A DNA stretch of 64,000 nt from SpSt-1165 sp964391725 (GTDB lineage Bacteria > Chloroflexota > Anaerolineae > Anaerolineales > Anaerolineaceae), in assembly GCA_964391725.1 (NCBI GenBank), contig CAYMNB010000003.1, forward strand, positions 1-64,000. Direction: 5' to 3'. The position numbers were made by a program, and so were the translations under genes. Position 1 is the first letter of the stretch. Each line of letters begins with the position of its first letter. Below are positions 52,534-60,895 of the stretch, piece by piece. The notes beneath the pieces were generated by a model, which saw only the letters and a program-made list of their open reading frames with translations, did not search any database and was not told the DNA's origin.

Positions 52534-52606
52534 GGTGGCTGATGGGACTTGAACCCACAACAACTGCATCCACAGTGCAGTGCTCTGCCATTGAGCTACA
52601 GCCACC
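52534..52606 (-). tRNA. tRNA-His (GTG anticodon)
   Basis: A 73-base cloverleaf is readable on the minus strand. The acceptor stem GTGGCTG pairs with CAGCCAC, and the anticodon arm is CTGCA-CTGTGGA-TGCAG with anticodon GTG. The T-arm contains GGGTTCAAGTCCC. The extra 5' G at position -1 is encoded (52606) and pairs with C73, the identity mark of tRNA-His. The 3' CCA is not encoded. It lies 38 bases after the stop of hisS on the same strand. Confidence 0.95.
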
Positions 52607-52644
52607 ATCGACAGCGCACAAGAGTATATCACACGACACGCGAC

Positions 52645-53913
52645 TTAAGCAAGATACTTTTGTACTGTCTCTACGACACTATCGGCAGACACATCAACTT
52701 GCTCGCGGGATCGCAGGTCTTTTAATGCGATCGTACCATTGGCGATTTCATCAGGTCCAAGTACCAGCGCTACCGTCATCCCCATCCTGTCAGCATACTT
52801 GAATTGCTTCACCAATTTATCACATTCAGGGTACACACAGACCTTCAAACCATGCGACCTCAACTTACTTGCCAAAGCAAGACTTGCCGATTGCGTGGTT
52901 TCATCGAAGATAGTCACCATCACAGTATCTGATTGACCTTTATAGTCAGGCAGCAAACCATAATCTTCCAACACAACCAAGATCATCACATCGCCCATAG
53001 CGAACCCGACGCCAGGCAATGGTTCTCCACCTACATCTCCCACCAGATTATCATAGTGTCCCCCACCTAAAAGGGCTCTACCACCGCGAATATCCATTGC
53101 TTCAAACACCGTACCCGTGTAGTAATCCAATCCACGGATGATGGTCGGGGTAAACTCCACATAAGCCTCATATCCTGCCGCCTCGACCACCTCATTGATC
53201 ATCACCAAACCCTCAGACGATTTCCAAAGATCGCTATTCAACAATAATTCAGCTATACCATCGATTTGAGCGTTTTCCAGTCCTAAATCGACAGCATACT
53301 TGCGCCATGCTGCTTCATTCATTTTTCCGCGGCGGTCGATCAAGCGAAACACATCCTTTTTCCGTTCAGGCGCAATCCCTATTTGGTTAAGTTCTCCGTC
53401 CATTAATCCGCGATGGTTGATCCGTATCTTGGTTGTGTCAGGTGTCAGCCCAACCGAATCAAAAAAGGCAGCACACAGGCAAATCATCTCGGCATCAGCG
53501 ATTGCAGAATTGACCCCCAACAGATCGATATTCCACTGGAAAAATTCTCTTGATCTTCCCCTTTGCGGGCGTTCATAGCGCCAAAACGGCCCAAATTGGT
53601 ACCACCGTAAGGGGAAAGCCAGTTGTCTCTGCTTCTGCGCCACCATGCGGGCGAGTGTGGGGGTCAGTTCTGGCCGCAGGGTGATGAAGTCTCCTCCCCT
53701 ATCTTCAAAACAAAACGCCTGTTCTTTCACCAGTTCATCACCCGATTTGGCAGCGTAAAGCTCTAATTTCTCAAGGTAAGGACCTTCATATGGTTGGTAA
53801 CCGAAAGCTTCAGACACCTTAATTATTTTGGATGCCAACCACTGTCGGGTTTGCATCAGCTCGGGATAAAAGTCGCGGGTTCCTTTAATGGGTTGCACTG
53901 GCGATGGCTGCAT
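52645..53913 (-). CDS. hisS: Histidyl-tRNA synthetase
   Basis: Class II synthetase, 422 residues. Motif 1 lies near PIKGTRDFYPE, motif 2 in RYERPQRGRSREFFQWNID, the histidine signature in LDYYTGTVFEA, and motif 3 in GGGHYDNLVG. The C-terminal anticodon-binding domain spans about residues 325-422. GAGGTG precedes the ATG. Its cognate tRNA gene follows directly. A minus-strand extended -10 (TGCTATAAT) lies about 50 bases upstream of the ATG. Confidence 0.97.
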   Translation of the reverse strand: MQPSPVQPIKGTRDFYPELMQTRQWLASKIIKVSEAFGYQPYEGPYLEKLELYAAKSGDELVKEQAFCFEDRGGDFITLRPELTPTLARMVAQKQRQLAFPLRWYQFGPFWRYERPQRGRSREFFQWNIDLLGVNSAIADAEMICLCAAFFDSVGLTPDTTKIRINHRGLMDGELNQIGIAPERKKDVFRLIDRRGKMNEAAWRKYAVDLGLENAQIDGIAELLLNSDLWKSSEGLVMINEVVEAAGYEAYVEFTPTIIRGLDYYTGTVFEAMDIRGGRALLGGGHYDNLVGDVGGEPLPGVGFAMGDVMILVVLEDYGLLPDYKGQSDTVMVTIFDETTQSASLALASKLRSHGLKVCVYPECDKLVKQFKYADRMGMTVALVLGPDEIANGTIALKDLRSREQVDVSADSVVETVQKYLA

Positions 53914-53961
53914 GAAAAAACACCTCTATTTGTGGGATTAATGTCTGTTTAAACATGACTT

Positions 53962-53970
53962 ATTATAGCA
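53962..53970 (-). promoter_or_regulatory. Extended -10 promoter for hisS
   Basis: On the minus strand TGC-TATAAT forms an extended -10 element 49 bases upstream of hisS. No good -35 is visible, which extended -10 promoters tolerate. Confidence 0.45.
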
Positions 53971-53988
53971 AACCTCCGGAAAGAATGA

Positions 53989-53997
53989 TGTTATAAT
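53989..53997 (+). promoter_or_regulatory. Extended -10 promoter for the hydrogenase operon
   Basis: On the plus strand TGT-TATAAT forms an extended -10 element, predicting a start near 54004 and a leader of about 150 bases. A TTGTGAA half-site resembling a Rex redox-repressor half operator lies at 54009-54015, but the second half is poor. Confidence 0.45.
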
Positions 53998-54069
53998 GCT
54001 GTTTGGCATTGTGAATTTTCGAACAGAGTTATAAGAAATTCGTTAATAAAGAAAAATCACACAACCCCA

Positions 54070-54113
54070 CCTGGCAGTAGTTCACACAATCATCACCACT
54101 GCAGGCATTTTTT
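54070..54113 (+). promoter_or_regulatory. Leader hairpin with T-run, possible attenuator
   Basis: In the leader of the hydrogenase operon CCTGGCAGT (54070-54078) can pair, with one bulge, with ACTGCAGG (54098-54105). Six T follow at 54108-54113. The loop is long (19 bases), so it is only a candidate attenuator. Confidence 0.3.
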
Positions 54114-54155
54114 ACCCAATGATTTGGCAAGTCGATCACAATGAATGGAGTTTAT

Positions 54156-54656
54156 ATGGAAACAGTATCAACTACAATCCCCAACCCGCTGACAATTCCT
54201 GAGCAGAAAGCATTGATTGATTCCATTATTGAAAGAAACCGCAACAAACCTGGTGCCAGTATGGTGGTCTGCACAGAGTTACAAAATGAGATCGGTTATC
54301 TATCAGCACCATTACAAGAATATGTTGCCAGCGAACTGAGCGTTCCGTTGAGCTCTATTCGTGGCGTCGTTACTTTTTATTCTTTTTTCACGGCAACCCC
54401 ACGCGGGAGACACTCCATAAAATTCTGCCTTGGCACCGCCTGCTATGTTGGTGGAGCTGACCAACTGATCGAAAAAGCCGAACAAGTTTTAGGGATTAGA
54501 ATTGGCGAAACAACCCCCGATGGAGCGATAACAATAGAGACCTGTCGTTGCGTTGGCGCTTGTTCGCAAGCCCCTGTCGTTGCCATCGATGAAGAATTGT
54601 TCGGCAAACAGACCGCCAGCAAAATGCCGAAATTATTGAAGAAATATCAGGACTAA
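54156..54656 (+). CDS. NADH-linked hydrogenase subunit, NuoE-like (HydC/HoxE)
   Basis: A 166-residue thioredoxin-like [2Fe-2S] protein that relays electrons to the flavin subunit. Cluster ligands are C91 and C96 (CLGTAC) and C132 and C136 (CVGAC). The helical N-terminus resembles NuoE and HydC. GGAG precedes the ATG at 54156. A start 15 bases earlier is in frame but lacks the site. First gene of a five-gene operon encoding a cytosolic NAD-reducing hydrogenase. Confidence 0.92.
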   Translation: METVSTTIPNPLTIPEQKALIDSIIERNRNKPGASMVVCTELQNEIGYLSAPLQEYVASELSVPLSSIRGVVTFYSFFTATPRGRHSIKFCLGTACYVGGADQLIEKAEQVLGIRIGETTPDGAITIETCRCVGACSQAPVVAIDEELFGKQTASKMPKLLKKYQD

Positions 54657-54686
54657 TGCCTTCACTTATTCATGAGGAGAATGATT

Positions 54687-56270
54687 ATGACTTTACTTGA
54701 AACCCATGAAAAATTAACCCAAATCCATAAACAAGCTGTTTTGGATTTTGAACAAAAGAGATCATCGCCAGACTTTCAAATTCAGGGATCAGATGAACTG
54801 AAAGGGCCTACAGAGAAAGAAGTGCGAGTTGTCCTTCGTAACAGCGGTTTAATTGATCCTTACGACATCCATGAATATATTGCCAAAGATGGTTACCTCG
54901 CTATCAGCAAAGTCCTTCAATCCATGACTCCTGAAGAGGTGATTGAGGAAGTGCTTGCCTCTGGCCTCTTAGGCCGCGGTGGTGCAGGCTTTCCCGCAGG
55001 CTTGAAATGGCGTTTCGCCCGCGGTGCACAGGGATCACCGAAGTATATGATCTGCAACGCAGACGAAGGAGATCCCGGGGCATTCATGAACCGCCTCTTA
55101 TTGGAGACTGACCCGCATGCAGTCATCGAAGGTATGCTGATCGGTGCATATGCTGTTGGTTCTTCACAAGGGTATATCTACTGCCGCGCAGAATATCCCC
55201 AGGCTGTGAAAACCATGATGCATGCCATTGAACAAGCACGCGGTGCTGGTCTTCTCGGCAATAACATTCTTGGCAGCGACTTTTCTTTTGATCTTGAAGT
55301 CCGTATGGGCGCAGGTGCGTTTGTTTGTGGTGAAGAAACCGCATTGATGTCTTCTGTAGAAGGGCGCCGCGGTGAACCCCGTCCACGCCCCCCCTTCCCC
55401 GCGCAGAGCGGCCTATGGCGTAAACCTACCAACATTAACAATGTGGAAACATACGGAAATGTCCCGCAGATCATTCTAAAAGGAGCAAAATGGTTTGCGT
55501 CTATGGGCACCGAGAACTGCAAAGGTTCGAAAACCTTCGCCCTGGCAGGAGATCTGAATAAACCAGGCCTTATCGAAGTCCCGTTCGGCATTACCTTGCG
55601 TGAAATTATCTTTGAGGTAGGTGGTGGCATAAAGGATGGCAAAGGTTTCAAAGCTGTACAGACCGGCGGGCCCATGGGCGGTTGTTTACCAGAGAAATTC
55701 CTTGATATTCCCGTTGACTATAAATCGCTTACAGCAGCCGGATCAATCATGGGTTCTGGCGGTATGATCGTCATGGACGAAGACACCTGCATGGTTGATA
55801 TCGCCCGTTTCTTCATGGAATTCACCCAGGACGAATCCTGTGGAAAATGCGTCCCCTGCCGTGTAGGTACTCGTCGCATCCTTGAGATATTGACCAGAAT
55901 TTGCGATGGCGAAGGACGGGAAGGTGATTTGGAATTGCTCGAAACCCTCTGCCGTGAAATCATCCAGGACAGCTTGTGCGGCCTTGGACAGGGCGCCCCC
56001 AACCCGGTGCTCAGCACCCTGGAACATTTCCGCCATGAATATGAAGCCCATATATACGAGAAACGTTGTCCCGCAAAAACCTGCCGTGCTCTGATCAAAT
56101 TCGTCATCAACGAAGAAAATTGTACTGGTTGTACGCTGTGCGCGATCAACTGCCCTGTGAACGCAATCACCGGTGAACGAAAAAAGGTGCATGTAATCGA
56201 CCCCGATATCTGCACCCGCTGCGGTATCTGTGAATCGGTTTGTAATTTCAATGCCGTTGACATTATTTAG
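54687..56270 (+). CDS. NADH-linked hydrogenase flavoprotein, NuoF/HydB-like
   Basis: A 527-residue FMN/NADH-binding subunit. NAD/FMN motifs are GRGGAGFPAGLKW near residue 97 and CNADEGDPGAFMNR near 123. The [4Fe-4S] site is SCGKCVPCRVGTRR with the later CGLGQ Cys. A C-terminal ferredoxin domain with two clusters (CTGCTLCAINCP and CTRCGICESVCN) follows RCPAKTCRALI. This C-terminal extension is characteristic of electron-bifurcating HydB rather than the plain HoxF. The N-terminal [2Fe-2S] domain of some HydB proteins is absent. GAGGAG precedes the ATG. Bifurcation is inferred from architecture. Confidence 0.92.
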   Translation: MTLLETHEKLTQIHKQAVLDFEQKRSSPDFQIQGSDELKGPTEKEVRVVLRNSGLIDPYDIHEYIAKDGYLAISKVLQSMTPEEVIEEVLASGLLGRGGAGFPAGLKWRFARGAQGSPKYMICNADEGDPGAFMNRLLLETDPHAVIEGMLIGAYAVGSSQGYIYCRAEYPQAVKTMMHAIEQARGAGLLGNNILGSDFSFDLEVRMGAGAFVCGEETALMSSVEGRRGEPRPRPPFPAQSGLWRKPTNINNVETYGNVPQIILKGAKWFASMGTENCKGSKTFALAGDLNKPGLIEVPFGITLREIIFEVGGGIKDGKGFKAVQTGGPMGGCLPEKFLDIPVDYKSLTAAGSIMGSGGMIVMDEDTCMVDIARFFMEFTQDESCGKCVPCRVGTRRILEILTRICDGEGREGDLELLETLCREIIQDSLCGLGQGAPNPVLSTLEHFRHEYEAHIYEKRCPAKTCRALIKFVINEENCTGCTLCAINCPVNAITGERKKVHVIDPDICTRCGICESVCNFNAVDII

Positions 56271-56312
56271 TCCATGCACATTGAAATCGCACAATAGAAT
56301 TGGAGAGAAATT

Positions 56313-58292
56313 ATGATTCATCTGACAATTGATGGAAAACAAATAGAAGTAGCAGAAGGAACTACCGTTCTGCGTGCCGCCCAACACAACGGAATTCACA
56401 TCCCAACCCTGTGTGACCATCCACACCTTGCCCCCTACGGCGGCTGCCGGTTGTGCCTGGTTGAAGTTAAAGGCGCACGCACCTTAATGCCTTCCTGCAC
56501 CATCCCCGCAAGCGAGGGCATGGAAGTTACAACCACTACACCCAAAATCACCGAAGCGCGAAAATTCGTATTATCGATGATTTTCTCAGAGCGTAACCAC
56601 TTCTGCCCCTATTGCCAGGTTAGTGGCGGCGACTGCGAATTGCAAAACTCTGCTTACGAACAGGAAATGACCCATTGGATGATCCAACCCAACTGGTCTA
56701 CATTCCGTGTTGATGCCTCACACCCCTGGTTCACCCACGAGGCCAACCGCTGCATTCTGTGCCGCCGATGTGTGCGCACCTGCAACGAAATGGTAGGCAA
56801 CAACACCCTGGGTATCGAGATGCGCGGCGCTTCCAGCATGATTATCGCTGATTTGAATGTGCCCTTGGGCGAAAGCACCTGCGTTTCGTGCGGCATGTGT
56901 GTGCAAAATTGCCCGACAGGCGCCATGATGGACAATCGTTCTGCTTACCTTGGCCTAACCAAAGAGGCAGAATCTGTAAAAAGTATATGCACCGGCTGCT
57001 CTATCGGCTGTGGCATTGAAGTCTTCTACCGCGACAACAACATCATCAAGATAGACGGCGATTATGACAACCCGATCAATACCGGCGTAATTTGTAAATT
57101 CGGACGTTGGACCAAATTATACGAGTTTGACGAAGCAGAAAAATTTACGACCCCAATGATTCGCACCAACGGTAAACTTGAACCTGCATCATGGGAAGAA
57201 GCCCTTCAAAAAACCTCCGAGCTGATTAAATCCACCCAAGATGATCTCGCCGCAGTGATTTCCAGTGAACTCACTTGCCAATCTTTGTATGGATTCATCA
57301 GCTTATTTAAAGACCACCTTTCTGCCAAAATAGTCACAAGTGTTGAAGGTCCCCGTCACTCGACCGCCTTGAAAAGGATTGCTGAAGAAATTGGCGGAAG
57401 CTTTGAAGACTCTTTGGCATCAATTGATACAGCTGATTGCATCATCACGATCGGTGAAGACCTGATCAAACACCATGAAGTTGTTGGCTTCATGATCAAA
57501 CGAAATCTCAGCAACAATGAGGCAAAGTTGGTCTGCATCGATTCTGACAATTCTTCTTACGAAAAATACTCGAAGAATTTCTTGAATATTTCTCCTGGCA
57601 CCGAAAAAGAAATCATCAAAGGCCTTGTGGCAGCATTGGTCAAACTTGGCCTCAAAACCTGTGACTGCGATGACTGCACAGATCCAGATGCGATTGTCCA
57701 GGCGGCAGCAAAAGCTTGTGGTATCCCCTCAGACAGCATCCTTGACGTTGCGTATGCGATTGGCACTTCTGCCAAACCAGTGATTCTCTTTGGCGGCGCC
57801 ATCACAGATGATCCCAAAGCAAAAGCATTGACGACTCTACTGTGCCTTAACAAGATGCTCAATGGTAAACTGATTACAGTGAAAGGCAAAGCCAACAGCC
57901 TGGCCGCCTCTCAATATGGCCTTGACAACATACAGAAAATTGCCAAAAAAGGCGAAACCCTTGTTGCAGTACTCGCTGACGACAAATTAAACGATAAATG
58001 GTCAAAATTAGCCAAGGGCGCTAACAACACAATTGTTTTGGCGACATATCAAACAGAATTCACACGGAGCGCTGATATTGTCTTGCCGGTTTGCAATTGG
58101 GCGCAGGAGCAAGGCCACTTCGTGAACTTTGAAGGCAAGATTCAGTGGCGGGAGAAACTGGTGGATGCGGATCTAAATGTAAAAACTACCGCAGAAGTAC
58201 TCAGTTTACTCGCCAAACACCTCGATTTCACAATTCCTACCTACTGGCGCGAAGCTCTCACGGCAACACCAGCCAGTGTTAAGATTCAATAA
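56313..58292 (+). CDS. NuoG-like iron-sulfur subunit with shortened molybdopterin-type domain (HydA/HoxU-like)
   Basis: A 659-residue electron-transfer subunit. Residues 1-210 have [2Fe-2S] ligands C34, C45, C48, C62. A His/Cys cluster follows (H96, C98, C101, C108), then two ferredoxin clusters (C147-C157 and C190-C200). Residues 226-261 (C226, C229, C233, C261) are the N-terminal [4Fe-4S] of the formate dehydrogenase/NuoG domain, which continues to residue about 640. I see no Cys or Sec ligand for Mo where formate dehydrogenases have one, and the C-terminal Mo-cofactor domain is missing. It is therefore probably non-catalytic, as in NuoG. GGAGAG precedes the ATG. Confidence 0.88.
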   Translation: MIHLTIDGKQIEVAEGTTVLRAAQHNGIHIPTLCDHPHLAPYGGCRLCLVEVKGARTLMPSCTIPASEGMEVTTTTPKITEARKFVLSMIFSERNHFCPYCQVSGGDCELQNSAYEQEMTHWMIQPNWSTFRVDASHPWFTHEANRCILCRRCVRTCNEMVGNNTLGIEMRGASSMIIADLNVPLGESTCVSCGMCVQNCPTGAMMDNRSAYLGLTKEAESVKSICTGCSIGCGIEVFYRDNNIIKIDGDYDNPINTGVICKFGRWTKLYEFDEAEKFTTPMIRTNGKLEPASWEEALQKTSELIKSTQDDLAAVISSELTCQSLYGFISLFKDHLSAKIVTSVEGPRHSTALKRIAEEIGGSFEDSLASIDTADCIITIGEDLIKHHEVVGFMIKRNLSNNEAKLVCIDSDNSSYEKYSKNFLNISPGTEKEIIKGLVAALVKLGLKTCDCDDCTDPDAIVQAAAKACGIPSDSILDVAYAIGTSAKPVILFGGAITDDPKAKALTTLLCLNKMLNGKLITVKGKANSLAASQYGLDNIQKIAKKGETLVAVLADDKLNDKWSKLAKGANNTIVLATYQTEFTRSADIVLPVCNWAQEQGHFVNFEGKIQWREKLVDADLNVKTTAEVLSLLAKHLDFTIPTYWREALTATPASVKIQ

Positions 58293-58304
58293 AGGAGTAA
58301 ATCA

Positions 58305-58847
58305 ATGGCAAAACCAAAAGTTTCTTCTGATTGGTGTGCGGGCTGCTCAGGTTGCCACATGTCATTCCTTGACATGGACGAGCGATTACTGGAATTGGTC
58401 AATCTGGCAGACATCCGTGCCACCCCTTTTACCGACCTGAAACATCCCGACGAAGATGGTGTGCAAATTGGCATCATTGAAGGCGGCATCAACAACTTAA
58501 CCCACATTGAGGTTGTAAAACGCATGCGGGAACGCAGCAAATACCTGGTCGCTTTCGGCGATTGTGCTGTGTTTGGTGGCGTGCCGGCTATGCGCAACTT
58601 CTTCGACTTACAAGAAACGCTGCACTACGTGTATGTTGACACCATCAGCACCGACGAAAGCGGAAAAATCCCCAACGACCCCGAAGTGGCCGTTATGACT
58701 CGTGTCCAGGCCATCAGCGAAGTCGTAAAGGTGGATGTCTTTCTTCCTGGATGCCCACCCAGTGCGGATGCCATCTTTTATACACTCAGTGAGTTAGCCA
58801 AGAGGCGCATGCCCAAATTAACTGGCGACTTACTTAACTGGCATTAG
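58305..58847 (+). CDS. hoxY: NAD-linked [NiFe] hydrogenase small subunit
   Basis: A 180-residue small subunit carrying the proximal [4Fe-4S] cluster. Ligand candidates are in WCAGCSGCHMSF, FGDCAVFGG and LPGCPPSADA. There is no twin-arginine signal, so the enzyme is cytosolic, as for group 3 hydrogenases. AAGGAG lies just before the ATG. It is followed 12 bases later by the large subunit gene. Confidence 0.94.
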   Translation: MAKPKVSSDWCAGCSGCHMSFLDMDERLLELVNLADIRATPFTDLKHPDEDGVQIGIIEGGINNLTHIEVVKRMRERSKYLVAFGDCAVFGGVPAMRNFFDLQETLHYVYVDTISTDESGKIPNDPEVAVMTRVQAISEVVKVDVFLPGCPPSADAIFYTLSELAKRRMPKLTGDLLNWH

Positions 58848-58859
58848 AAAGGAACGAAT

Positions 58860-60287
58860 ATGGCTACGCAAAAAATAACCATTGAACCAGTAACCAGAAT
58901 TGAAGGCCACGCTAAAATTACCGTTCACGTCAATGACGATGGCAGCATCGATATGGCTCGCTTGCATATCAATGAATTTCGTGGCTTTGAGAAGTTCTGT
59001 GAAGGTCGCTTACTCAGCGAAATGCCCCAGATCACCCCGCGCATTTGCGGTATCTGCCCGATCAGTCACCACCTGGCTGCCGCCAAAGCGGCTGACCAGG
59101 TGCTTGGTATGACTCCTCCACGCCCCGCCAATCTGCTTCGAGAATTGATGCATCATGGTCAAATTATTCAAAGTTCCGGCATGCACTTTTTTGAATTGGC
59201 AGGCCCTGATCTTTTGTTGGGTTTTGATGCCGATCCCGCCATACGCAATGTAGTAGGAATGGCAGAAGAAAATCCTGAGCTTACCTTGAAAGCCATCAAC
59301 CTACGTAAATTCGGCCAGGAAGTGATTGCGATACTGGGCGGCCGCCGTATTCACCCCACATTTGCAGTTCCGGGTGGTGTCAACAAAACTCTTTCACCCA
59401 AAGAGCGTGAGACCATATTGGCCGATTTGGAAGAGACCAAAAAAACCGCTCAACTTGGTATTTTCATCATGAAAGGTTGGGCCGAAAGAAATCATAAAGA
59501 TATCGATCGCTTCGCAGTATTCCCCACCGGTTACTTTGGCCTTGTCAACCCTGATAATCAGTTGGAGATGTACGATGGAATGGTGCGCCTTGTTGGCCAG
59601 GACGGGAATGAATTGGTAAAATTCGCTCCCGAAGCTTATCTTGATCACATTGCTGAACATGTCGAAAACTGGTCATACCTGAAATTCCCTTATTACAAAC
59701 CAATGGGCTGGCCGGATGGCTCATATCGGGTTGGACCGCTGGGTCGTTTGAACATGGCAGATTCCATTGATACCCCACTCGCTGGCCAGGACCATAAAAT
59801 CTTCAAAACACTAAACGGTGGTAAACCCGTAGAAAACACCCTCTACTATCATTATGCCAGAATGATCGAGGTATTACATAGCGTAGAAAAAATTGAAATG
59901 CTGCTGCAAGACCCCGATATCATGAGCACCGATATTTTAAACACCAAAGAGAATTTCCAGGGTGAAGGTGTAGGCTGTCTGGAAGCACCGCGCGGAACCC
60001 TGTTCCATCATTATCGCGCCACAGAAGATCGCCGTCTCACCATGGTCAACCTGATTGTATCAACCGGCCATAATAACTATGCCATGTGTAAATCTGTTGA
60101 TATGGTCGCAAAGGAATATGTCAAGGATCATGGCATTACGGAAGGCATGCTGAACCGTGTAGAGGCTGCCGTACGCGCGCATGACCCATGTTTATCGTGC
60201 TCCACACACGCGGTTGGTCAGATGCCAATCGTCATTGATGTCATTGACAAAAGTGGCGAAACTATCCAAACCATCAGTCGCGATTAA
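58860..60287 (+). CDS. hoxH: NAD-linked [NiFe] hydrogenase large subunit
   Basis: A 475-residue catalytic subunit holding the NiFe(CN)2CO centre. Ligand motifs are RICGICPISHH (first CxxC, near residue 60) and DPCLSCSTH (second CxxC) near the C-terminus. A 25-residue tail follows the His of DPCLSCSTH and should be removed by a maturation protease, which is not encoded in the window. EPVTRIEGHAKIT at the N-terminus is typical. The group 3d-like call comes from its partners. GAAAGGAAC precedes the ATG. A strong terminator follows. Confidence 0.95.
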   Translation: MATQKITIEPVTRIEGHAKITVHVNDDGSIDMARLHINEFRGFEKFCEGRLLSEMPQITPRICGICPISHHLAAAKAADQVLGMTPPRPANLLRELMHHGQIIQSSGMHFFELAGPDLLLGFDADPAIRNVVGMAEENPELTLKAINLRKFGQEVIAILGGRRIHPTFAVPGGVNKTLSPKERETILADLEETKKTAQLGIFIMKGWAERNHKDIDRFAVFPTGYFGLVNPDNQLEMYDGMVRLVGQDGNELVKFAPEAYLDHIAEHVENWSYLKFPYYKPMGWPDGSYRVGPLGRLNMADSIDTPLAGQDHKIFKTLNGGKPVENTLYYHYARMIEVLHSVEKIEMLLQDPDIMSTDILNTKENFQGEGVGCLEAPRGTLFHHYRATEDRRLTMVNLIVSTGHNNYAMCKSVDMVAKEYVKDHGITEGMLNRVEAAVRAHDPCLSCSTHAVGQMPIVIDVIDKSGETIQTISRD

Positions 60288-60307
60288 TTTTTACTAGGTC
60301 ATTTATC

Positions 60308-60346
60308 AAACGAGATGCTACACTCATAGCATCTCGTTTATTTTTT
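60308..60346 (+). terminator. Intrinsic terminator of the hydrogenase operon
   Basis: A 12-bp stem (AAACGAGATGCT at 60308-60319 with AGCATCTCGTTT at 60328-60339) is followed by a T-rich tract to 60346. It lies 20 bases after the hoxH stop. Confidence 0.88.
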
Positions 60347-60359
60347 GTGAGGGCTCCCA

Positions 60360-60890
60360 ATGGAAATAAATCAACTGATAAATGACGAAATTGCCCATGT
60401 AAACCGCATGACAATGCGCGCGAATAACATTTATTCTGTGATTCTGTTATCAGATGAAAACGACCTCCTGCCCGCATTCGTAAACCAGACCATCGGCGCA
60501 TCGTTTCCGACAATACATCCAGTTGTTTTCCCAAAATCCTTCTCTCCCTGCCCAAGCAACCCCCTGACCCCTCAAACAGTTGCTCAATACCTGGCCTCTC
60601 TTGACCTGGATGATACCGACATCATTTTTTTCCTCAGTGATGCCAGTGTTGACCCGGTAACAATAGACATCGGACAGGAAGAAGTTTTTCTGGTCAGGAC
60701 GGTTGGGATAGCAGAGGAAGATATGCGATGGCGATTGGAAATGGTGACGAAAAGCAGTGCCAACCCAATTTCATTCCAGTTTGGAACGCTCCATACAACA
60801 GATGAAGAGGGTTTCACACGGTGGATCGATTGGTTAGTCAGTCAATGCGATCCAGATACTGGTAAATTTTATGATCCTGATGCAGCGTAG
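60360..60890 (+). CDS. Hypothetical protein downstream of the hydrogenase operon
   Basis: A 176-residue soluble protein with GAGGG before the ATG. I do not recognise the family. It has no signal peptide, membrane segment or Cys cluster. The middle reads DDTDIIFFLSDASVDP and VFLVRTVGI, suggesting an alpha/beta fold, and the C-terminus is acidic. Its place suggested a hydrogenase maturation protease, but the GxGN start and conserved Asp/His metal residues of that family are missing. The terminator in front implies it is transcribed separately or by read-through. Confidence 0.65.
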   Translation: MEINQLINDEIAHVNRMTMRANNIYSVILLSDENDLLPAFVNQTIGASFPTIHPVVFPKSFSPCPSNPLTPQTVAQYLASLDLDDTDIIFFLSDASVDPVTIDIGQEEVFLVRTVGIAEEDMRWRLEMVTKSSANPISFQFGTLHTTDEEGFTRWIDWLVSQCDPDTGKFYDPDAA

Positions 60891-60895
60891 AAGCG

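Noticed and set aside
60360..60890. Hydrogenase maturation protease (HycI/HoxW)
   Set aside because: Position fits, but the GxGN start and the conserved Asp and His metal residues are absent.
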